A stretch of DNA of 13,438 nucleotides from Pleurotus ostreatus/Saccharomyces cerevisiae fusant (taxonomy: Eukaryota; Opisthokonta): contig JAMQCK010000970.1 of assembly GCA_024196135.1 (NCBI GenBank), positions 1-13,438 of the forward strand, written 5' to 3'. The position numbers and the translations under genes are program-made. Below are positions 1 through 7,135 of the stretch, piece by piece; the stretch's first letter is position 1; each line of letters opens with the position of its first letter. The notes under the pieces were generated by a model that searched no databases, was not told where the DNA came from, and worked only from the letters and a program-made list of their open reading frames with translations.

Positions 1-189
1 CCGCCGAAGGTTCCCACGAGTAGACCCAATCCACAAGATACCCTGGTTGACTGGTCTACTCGCCGCGAGAGTCCTCAAGCAACTGTGATGAGCACAATGG
101 ACATCACCTCGCCACTAAAATAATATACACAGCGGGATACGGTAGAATCTATATAAATCGCGCTTCAAAGTCGTTAATCATCGTCTGAG
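1..189. other. 3' flank of the MFS transporter
   Basis: Downstream of the transporter stop (minus sense) the DNA is AT-rich (ATTTATATAG near 150-159, TATATTATTTTA near 117-128), fitting a polyadenylation region. Nothing else recognisable was seen. Confidence 0.4.
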
Positions 190-2376
190 TCAAGCATGCA
201 CCGGCTTGTCCTCAACCACCGCCTCCATCTCGATATCCTTCTCCTTATCCGCGACCGCAGACGCCGCATTCTCCTGCATCGTCCACTTCTGGTCCACAAC
301 GCTATGCAGCGGGATCCCCTTCATCAACAGCGCCGACAGCAGCCCCAACCCCAAAATCCCAATCAGCACCTCCCAAACGACCTGCAAACTCAGCGCGAAC
401 GCCTCGTTTACCTCAAACCGTTGGTCCGGCGGGAGCATCGGAATCCGCGGGATGGCTGAGTATGCGACGTCGATGCCGCCTGGGAGCTGGTCTTTGAACC
501 ATTGGGGGAGCTTTTTGTTGGCCTGGTTCTGAAGGACGGTACTGCCGATGGTGACGCCCCAGATCTGGTGAGGGCGTTAGATGACAATGGAAATGATGAG
601 AGTATAGGCTCACTCCGGCGAAAGCCCGCACGAAGGACATGAAGGACAACGACAGCGCGCTGGACTGCACCGGCAACGGCGCCTGGATTGGGAACATCGT
701 CGTCGAGTACACCGCTCTGCGCATTCATCAGAAAAAGCAACCCTACGCCATCACGGAAGTCAAACTCACCCGATTCCCACAGCAACAATGACCAAATACC
801 CAATAGCGCGGCCGACAGTATGGTATGCGTGCAGAGTACTCATCAGGCCGGTGCCAATGACAGGAAGACACCACCCGACGAGCATCTGCGGGCGGTAACG
901 ACCGGTCTTCTTCACCATCACACCGGCGACGATGGCCGCGGGGACCAAGGCAGACATGCCCAGCAGGTAGACGCCGGACTTGATGGGCGTTGCGTTTTTC
1001 ACAGCCTGGAAGTAAACCGGATACATGTAGGTGAGGCAGAGTGCTCCGACGGCCGAGATGAAGGTTTGCAGATAGCTGTCGAGTTATTGTAAGTGAGGGA
1101 AGAGGCAGAAAAATATCGACATACCCGCTGACGCTCGTGCGGTTGTTGACGACGTGGAAAGGTACCTGAGCGAGGGTGAATTGCAATCACATTCGAGAAA
1201 GCAATGAAGCGTACCAGAGGATTCTTCGCCCACTTCGCCTCGTACACCATGAACAGCACCAGACCGACCAAACCAATAATCAAAGGCGCCAGAGTCTGCG
1301 CAGAGTCCCAAGGCGACGTGACACCGCCCCACGTAAGTCCAATCGCAGCGGACGTCGTGCTCCCAATGACAATGACGTTCCCACTGTTATCCATGCCATT
1401 GAGCGAGTTGTCCGCGCGGGATGGACAGACAAAATGGCGAAAAGAACTCACATCCAGTCAATCTTGGCCAGCTTCTCTTTCATTGAGCCCGGCGGCGTGG
1501 GCAAGTTCAGCAGAACTCCAACGAGACCGGACGCCACACCGGCGATGGGGAGATTCATGTCTAAAACAGCTCGTCAGTTGTGGCTCTTACGATGATTATC
1601 TCGGGAGAGACACGATGATTATCGGGGGAGCGACACGGTGATCATCGGAGGGATGATACGATGAAATTGGGGAGCGACACAATGATTATCGAGGAAGTGA
1701 CATACAGAAGATCCAGCGCCATTGGCCCTTGTCGGCCAGCGTGCCACCGACAATGGGGCCGATGAGGGATGCGATACTCTGCAATTTTTGTCAGACTTCG
1801 CGTGTGTAGACTTGAATGATATGCAGGCGCACCCATGTTCTGAGGTGCGGTCAATACTAGGTTCTCGTAAACGCAAGATGATACTCACAATCCGAATAAG
1901 CTCGCGTACACACCACGCTCGCGAAGCGTCGTGATATCGGCAAGCACGATGTAACCTAGGGCCTGGATCCCCCCGCCTCCCAAGCCTTGCACGGTCCGCC
2001 CGGCAAGCATCATGGAGCTGTTACTCGCGCCCCCGCAGATGCCACTCCCGAGGAAGAAGCAAGCCAAGCAGAACAGGAGCGCGGGCCTCCGTCCGAAGAC
2101 CTCCGCCATGGCACCACTCATGGGCAGGAAGGCCGTGGAAGCGAGAGCATACGCCGAACCGACCCAGGTAAACTCGTCGATGTGCAGGTCGCTCGCGATG
2201 GTTGGAAGTGCCGTACTGACGACCGTGAGCTCCAGAGCCGCGGCGAACAAAGAGAGACAAATAGAGCAGAAGATGAGCCAGAAGCGGGGGCCCTTGTGCG
2301 TCTTCGCGACGACTTCGCCCTGCGGAGCAGCGACCTCGTTGATCGTCGTCTGGCTGTTCATGTTCAAGCCGGACAT
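190..2376 (-). CDS. MFS transporter, 14-TM drug:H+ antiporter type (DHA2-like), 9 exons
   Basis: Probable plasma-membrane proton-coupled exporter; substrate unknown. Exons on the minus strand: 2376-1889, 1839-1833, 1778-1706, 1560-1452, 1383-1215, 1165-1125, 1075-770, 716-614, 564-190, giving 556 aa, usual for 14-helix fungal MFS pumps. Visible motifs are LELTVVSTALPTI (residues 48-60; E49 replaces the usual Asp), motif A GAMAEVFGRR (88-97), motif B GRTVQGLGGGG (126-136, R127) and motif C SLIGPIVGG (169-177). Later come DWIGN, GLTWGG, NRTSVSGY and a charged C-terminal tail ending KPVHA. The ATG at 2376 is the first in frame; a second Met six codons on is possible. All introns are 49-68 nt except the third (145 nt, tandem repeats). 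Exon 2 is only 7 nt and is required to keep frame and to form the GLTW motif. The gene is divergent from the UbiA gene and may share its promoter. Siderophore or other DHA2 functions are not excluded. Confidence 0.93.
1589..1701 (-). repeat. Five-copy 23-bp minisatellite inside MFS intron 3
   Basis: Five head-to-tail imperfect units lie at 1589-1611, 1612-1634, 1635-1657, 1658-1678 (21 bp) and 1679-1701. In the gene's sense the shared core is CGATAATCATCGT, preceded by GTCGCTCCCC or close variants. The array fills most of intron 3 (1705-1561, 145 nt), starting four bases after the GT donor. Removing four units would leave about 55 nt, the usual intron length here, so the intron appears to have grown by tandem duplication. 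No coding capacity is evident. Confidence 0.9.
1833..1839 (-). other. 7-nt microexon of the MFS transporter
   Basis: Seven bases (AACATGG in sense) lie between a CAG acceptor ending at 1840 and a GTGCGC donor starting at 1832. Exon 1 ends in phase 2 (GGA TT) and exon 3 begins in phase 0 (AGT ATC GCA). Only an insert of 3n+1 bases restores the frame. The microexon gives L163-T164-W165, making FGLTWSIASLIGPIVGG, which fits the fungal MFS GLTW...GPxxGG pattern. Flanking introns are 49 nt (1888-1840) and 54 nt (1832-1779), normal for this window. Confidence 0.85.
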
Positions 2377-3007
2377 CGGCGTTGGGGGAGGGGATGCTAG
2401 CTGTCGACGCTCGCGCGGCGCGCTCTTCTAGTATATCTACTGCCCGTGACGGCGTGCACGGCTGATGTCCGTGGCCTGTTTCTATTCTGGCCGACAGCTT
2501 CGGAAGGAAGGTACATTGACTTGCACGAGCATCATGGGAGAGGACCGCGGTACGTCCTCCGCCCGCTCTTCCGTCGGTGAGGTATGAGGGCATCACGCAG
2601 TATCGCAGACTGAGAAGTCGTCGCGCAGAAGCGCAGAGGGGCATGAAGCAGGGCGGAAGTTGGGAATGAGCATCAGATGCAGGCGTGACTGCCGTGAGCC
2701 GTGACGGATTTGGTTCCTCGGCACGTGCCGCGGCGCCGGCGTCGTGCCGACTGGAGTTCGAGACTCAGAATTGAACCAGCATGTCCGGACATCTTCTATC
2801 GCTCGTCCGCCTCAACGGAGCTACTAAGCGCTCGACCTCGCACCTGGGAACCTAAGCGTCGCCAGGGCAGTGATGTCAATCGCTCTCACAAGAGCATCGG
2901 TACACCGATAGCCATCATGGCTTGCGATGCATTCGGTATACAAAGCCCTCGTCCTCTCGGAAGGCTGGTCGATCCCCTCAATCCTCGCCTTCTAACAGAC
3001 AGAAAAT
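2377..3007. promoter_or_regulatory. Shared divergent promoter region, MFS transporter / UbiA gene
   Basis: This 631-bp stretch lies between two divergent start codons and has no convincing gene. A TATA-like string (TATACT in minus sense, near 2431-2437) sits about 55-60 bp before the transporter ATG. The UbiA side holds a perfect 12-bp palindrome ATGTCCGGACAT (2781-2792) and the inverted repeat ATCGGTACACCGAT (2896-2909), which contains CGG-N4-CCG about 100 bp before the UbiA ATG. CGG half-sites facing each other are typical of fungal Zn2Cys6 regulators. The sites are visible; any shared control of the two genes is inferred. Confidence 0.5.
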
Positions 3008-4013
3008 ATGTCGTCGAGTCTACTTCGCCGTGCTGCGCACGATCTGCACACTCTGTATCTTTTCACGAGATCTGACTTCAAATCAATCCTTTTCCCTATC
3101 GTTCGTGAGCGTCTTTCATCCGAAATTGCTCTTATTGACTTCGCTCAGTCTGTCTTCGCTCTATTCACGGTTGCATACGATGCATCTCTGACGACCACGA
3201 GGGTTTTGTCGACGGTGTTTTGGGTCTGGATCCACCTCCTGCAGTTCTGCGTGTCTAATCAGACGCTCTCGTCCGATGAGGACGCGCAGAACAAGCCATG
3301 GAGGCCGCTCCCCGCGCAAAGGATCGCTCTCCGCGATGCACTCGTGCTGCGATGGGCTTTGCTGCCTATCTGCGCGCTCATCTGCGTCGCCTACGATCTC
3401 AAGTTCATTGCGCTGTGGTTCCCCTTCGGTGTCATTATGCACAACGAGCTGAAGCTCGATTCGCACTGGCTCACGCGGAACGTGCTCAATGCTCTCGCAT
3501 ACTGCACCTTCGACATCGGCGCGACCTCAGTCGCTCGCGGCGGTTCGTGCTTCTTCTTTCACCCTTGACTTCGCTCTTACGCTACCCAGAGTACCACGGC
3601 TTCGCCTCGAAGAAGGCCTTCAACACCCACATCCTGACCTTCCTCATCGTCCTCACGACGGTCCAGGCTCAGGACTTCCGCGACGAAGAGGGCGACCGCA
3701 CCGCCGGCCGACGCACCATCCCCATCGTCTTCCCGCGGTCCGGCCGCCCCACCATGCTTCTCGCCATGATATTCTGGTCCATCTACATCGCTACCCAGTG
3801 CGAGCTTCCGGCCCTCCTCGCCTCGGCCATCCTGGCGGGCGGCGCCTTCGTAGGAGTGAGGTTCTACCTCTTGACAGACGCCGCCTCCGACCGCAAGTCG
3901 TACCTCTACTACAACGTGGGTTCTTTTTCTCACTCTGATTGATACGTGTACTGAAGCTATCTGCACAGATATGGCTCGCCACCGTGCGTATTGCGCCTTT
4001 CATCCGTGTTTGA
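3008..4013 (+). CDS. UbiA-superfamily membrane prenyltransferase or UbiA-type terpene cyclase
   Basis: Integral membrane enzyme acting on an isoprenoid diphosphate, either transferring it to an acceptor or cyclising it. Exons 3008-3542, 3590-3915 and 3969-4013 give 301 aa, normal for the family; introns are 47 and 53 nt. The first Mg-diphosphate motif is N84-Q-T-L-S-S-D90-E-D92 followed by NKPWRPLP (95-102). The classical NxxxDxxxD middle Asp is Ser88. The second motif is D207-F-R-D210-E-E-G-D214 followed by GRRTIP (218-223). Several hydrophobic segments alternate with these loops. The protein is not a clear Coq2, which normally has NDxxDxxxD. The NKPWRP type is common in Agaricomycetes, and I recall related sequences among UbiA-type sesquiterpene cyclases, so substrate class stays open. 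The start ATG (AAAATATG context) precedes a short polar N-terminus. Exon 3 is short (ending APFIRV) and is the least certain part. The next plus-strand gene is a polyprenyl diphosphate synthase, a plausible substrate supplier. Confidence 0.9.
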
Positions 4014-4253
4014 GAGGATGTGAATTGGGGTGCACACAGCGAGGTTGCGTGCAACGGCGAGATGGAAGGGGTTCATTAGAGGTTGATTGCATTTGTATCG
4101 CCCGCGAAACTGCTATATCGTCCTGGTATTGTCCTGGGAAAGGCTATACTACACTCAATAGACGCATCATAACTTCAATCTGACGCAGATGGTCATGGGA
4201 ACTAGCGGATGGCGCCGCTGAACAATCGGCAGTCCAAGAAAAGCATAGCGCCC

Positions 4254-4275
4254 GCATTCGGCAAATGCCGAATGC
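4254..4275. promoter_or_regulatory. Perfect palindrome with TTCGG-N6-CCGAA, candidate Zn2Cys6 operator
   Basis: Ten-base arms (GCATTCGGCA and TGCCGAATGC) flank a 2-nt centre. The core TTCGGCAAATGCCGAA (4257-4272) has two inward-facing CGG triplets six bases apart, the geometry recognised by Ppr1-class Zn2Cys6 activators in yeast. It sits about 240 bp after the UbiA stop and 1.18 kb before the synthase ATG. It could be an upstream activating site or a transcript hairpin; the binding protein is unknown. Confidence 0.45.
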
Positions 4276-5301
4276 TACTTCCCTCACACCATCATCTTCT
4301 GTTCGTACCTTTCAGGCTATGTTCTTCGCGGCACTGCCCAGCTCAGTCTACCTAGCTCCAAGCTCAATTAGCAAGGAGGGTGATCTACAGCGATAGGATC
4401 GTGCCGAGGTGGTGGACTCTGGAAGGACCGGAAATCCGTTACGACCGTGGGTCCTCGTTGTTGCCACATTTATTCCTCACCTCAAACGTCTAGCAGAGGC
4501 GAACGTTTGAACTATCTCATATCTTGCTGGGATCTGTAACTCGTTAGTGTGGCTCAGGCTCTGTATCAACATCGCGGAGCCGCTGCCAATTCCATGATGA
4601 CGGTCTTTACCCTCTCAATGGCGGTGGTTGTGCAAGCGCCGTCTTCCACGCTAGTTGCTCAGCACTGCCACATGTAAATCATGGCGCTCAAGTAAGTCGG
4701 TCTCTCTGCGACTTGTGGAAACGCAGCATACGCAAGTGTCGACAAGTATCTCTTTCTTGATGCGCACCCGCGGATGTGGCGTCTCTTTCCCCCGTCGTTC
4801 ACGCAGCCAAGACTTCCCTGCAGCTGTCTGGTCAGGTCGGAAGCCCGCGGCCTCCGCTGTGCTAGCTCACTCTCAACCTCGCTGGCGACATCAACCTCTT
4901 GAATGATGCTGATACGCAGCCTGACCATGATTCAAAAGAAGATCGAGGGGCGAAAGAAGGAAGTGCGGCGCTACCGGGCCTGCTATAGGTACCGAAATGG
5001 GTTCAATCACCATGGGCGCTACCACACTGATCAGCGAACGAGCCGGCTCACTCGCTCACTCCATCCAGTTCTGACCTGCTTCCTCCGAGTCCCAGCATCG
5101 CATTTCACCTCGACCTCGTTGAACTTGTTCCATCGCCCCCACCAGGGGCAGAACGCGGAGATGGGAAGAAGGTGTGAATATGCCGCGGGTAACTGGCCCC
5201 TCGAAGCGGATGGCTACCCATCGTATCTCATCTTGACCAACCCCACCAGGTTGCCAGCCCTATTCATCGCGTGCAGCACAGACCGCGAGCGCTTAGCGCT
5301 G

Positions 5302-5429
5302 CATATAAGGGCCGATCCCTAACAGGCCTCCCCCTACCCAGCCACAGCATTCTCACCCATTCCGCGAGGTCTTCATTCCTTCGTCTCGCGCTTTGATATT
5401 GTGCACGTCTCTTTGCTGCGCTATATAAA
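5302..5429 (+). promoter_or_regulatory. Probable core promoter and CT-rich leader of polyprenyl synthase 1
   Basis: Two TATA-like strings occur: CATATAAG at 5302-5309 and TATATAAA at 5422-5429. The second lies only 26 bp before the ATG at 5456, so the first is the more usual distance for a leader of about 120 nt. The DNA between is pyrimidine-rich, as in many fungal leaders, and holds no ATG before 5456, which supports that start codon. Assignment is by position and composition only. Confidence 0.4.
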
Positions 5430-5455
5430 CCTCCTTCCTAGCACTGCAAGTCATC

Positions 5456-6803
5456 ATGTCGTGGCAAGGCCTCCTCTCCTCGTTGAAGAACCTGCTCTCG
5501 TACGCGATGTTGGCGACTGTGGCACCCCTAGCGCCTAAGGCGCACCAGCCGGCTTTGCCTGCGCTGCCGAAGCTCTCGCCGGAGGAAGAGAAGCTGGCGT
5601 TGCAAGAGAAGCTTGGGAGGTATATCCAGGGGATGCGGGAGACGTTTATTCTGGACCTCTCGACGTCCAACGAACTTCTGACGGAGGTCTCGCAATATTA
5701 TGCGAAGCGGCCTTCGAAGCTTATGCGTCCCCGCCTCATCCTTCTCACTGCTCTTGCTGTCAACGCGAGTGTGGGCAAACGCGAGGGTAAGTTTTCCTGA
5801 ACTTACCTCTTGGCGTACACTGACGCCTTCGCAGCTCTCCCTCAGCAGGTCCGCCTTGCTGAGATCGTCGAGATGATCCACGTTGTCTCTGTACGTGCAC
5901 AGTTATTCCTCGCCTCATCTACTTCTGACGCTCCCGCAGCTCCTGCACGACGATGTCATCGACGAGTCCGACACGCGGCGTGGCGACCTGTCTGCACCAT
6001 CTAAGTTCGGCAACAAGAACAGCATCCTCGCCGGCGACTTCGTGCTCGGGCGCGCCATGTCTCTCATCGCCGCGCTCGAGAACTTCGACGCCATGCGCGA
6101 GATCGCAGGTGTGGTGACCACGCTGGTCGAGGGCGAGATCATCCAGGCGGAGGACTCGATCGCGCTCGGTGAGAAGGCGAAGGCGGGGCAGGCGGCGGAT
6201 CAGTGGGGCTCGTATATGGAGCGCATCTTTTTGAAGACGGGAAGTTTGTTTGCGCGCGCGTTGAGGAGCACGGCGATGCTCTCGGGCTTGCCGAGTGATG
6301 ATGAGCGGGTGCTTGCGGTGGGCGACTATGGCACGGAGCTCGGACTGGCGTTCCAGGTGAGTTGCGCGTTTGAATGTCCGCCTTTTGTATGCTGATCGAC
6401 TTGATAGATCATCGACGATGCGCTGGACTTCAAAGAGACCTCTGTTGACAGCGCAGGAAAGCCCACGGGTGCTGTTGACTTGAGCCTCGGACTCATCACC
6501 GCACCTGTCTTCTACGCGCTCGAGGAGCGGCCTGATGAGCTCGCGCCGTATGTCTCGCGGAAGTGCTCTGAGCCTGGCGACACGGCGGAGGTAAGCTTAA
6601 CTCACCAGCGTTCTCAGATGCTCTTAACTTATTGGACGCAGGTCGTGAGGATCGTTAGGGAGACGTCGGCACTGCCGCGTACTTACGCGCTTGCGGCGCA
6701 ACACGCGCAGAGGGCACGCGACGCGCTACAAGTCCTCCCAAGCACCCCCGCAAGGGATGCGCTGGAAGCGCTTACAATGAAGGTCCTGTCGAGGGATCAA
6801 TAG
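5456..6803 (+). CDS. Trans-polyprenyl diphosphate synthase (Coq1-like), copy 1
   Basis: Condenses isopentenyl diphosphate onto an allylic primer, giving a long prenyl diphosphate for quinone side chains or other prenylation. Exons 5456-5786, 5835-5890, 5940-6356, 6408-6590 and 6642-6803 give 382 aa; introns are 48-51 nt. Motifs: K88-L-M-R-P (primer/IPP binding), first Asp-rich motif LLHDDVID (D133, D134, D137) followed by RRG (142-144), GDFVLGRA in the middle, second Asp-rich motif IIDDALDF (D271, D272, D275) and GKPTG...LSLGLITAP. The C-terminus is complete. It is shorter than most Coq1 proteins, and its first 35 residues lack the Arg-rich look of a clear mitochondrial presequence, though they are hydrophobic and amphipathic. 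The residue five before the first Asp is V128, where long-chain enzymes typically carry a small residue such as Ala. A near-identical second copy lies inverted at 12765-13438. Whether this is the housekeeping Coq1 or a specialised paralogue is undecided. Confidence 0.92.
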
Positions 6804-7135
6804 GCCTCTTGCTCGATTGTGCATAATGGTATTCTCGTGGTGTGGCGCAGGGCGTTCGCAAGGATTGTGTAGAGACCTGGGACTAATTTGTATAACAACC
6901 TACTTATATAAGCCTGTATGACTCCCGAGAGCTGTAGACATATATTTATTCTGTAGATCATGCATGCTGTACCTGCGAATACTATCTCGAGCACTCAGCG
7001 TTTGTGGGTCCAAGTCTCGGCAAAGGCCGATAGACGCCGGAGCCGGTGACTAAACGCGACTCGACCATTGTTCTTCACTTGCCTTTCCCGTCCATGTCAT
7101 TTCGAGAACAATAGACCCTCCGTTCGACAGTCATC
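6804..7135. other. Intergenic: 3' end of synthase 1 and XPF promoter
   Basis: This 332-bp spacer separates two plus-strand genes. The first part is AT-rich (TTTGTATAACAA near 6888, ATATATTTATT near 6942), as expected for a polyadenylation region. The palindrome CTTATATAAG (6903-6912) could be a TATA element for XPF, but is 220 bp before its ATG. No open frame in it resembles a known protein, and no similarity is seen to the DNA after the second synthase copy. Confidence 0.5.

Larger units (their letters stand above)
4014..5455. other. Gene-poor 1.4-kb intergenic region
   Basis: This lies between the UbiA stop and the first polyprenyl synthase ATG. Short open frames occur on both strands (for example 4659-4928 minus and 4903-5322 plus), but none shows family motifs, membrane segments or a splice pattern that extends it. 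It holds the UbiA 3' end, the synthase promoter, the palindrome at 4254-4275 and a stem-loop-capable repeat at 4482-4510 (TCAAACGT with ACGTTTGA, 13-nt loop). The related decamer CCCCACCAGG occurs near 5146 and 5240. The stretch is long for this compact locus, so a decayed gene or a non-coding transcript is possible; neither is shown. Confidence 0.5.

Noticed and set aside
413..1186. Several overlapping minus-strand frames that look like separate small proteins
   Set aside because: They are read-throughs of short introns in the transporter gene; joining exons at GT-AG sites gives one continuous 556-residue protein.
1987..2431. Plus-strand frames opposite transporter exon 1
   Set aside because: They are low-complexity, Arg/Glu/Gly-rich shadows of GC-biased coding DNA on the other strand, with no family resemblance.
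4659..4928. Minus-strand 89-residue frame in the large spacer
   Set aside because: The translation shows no known motif, hydrophobic segment or extension by splicing; length is within chance for this base composition.
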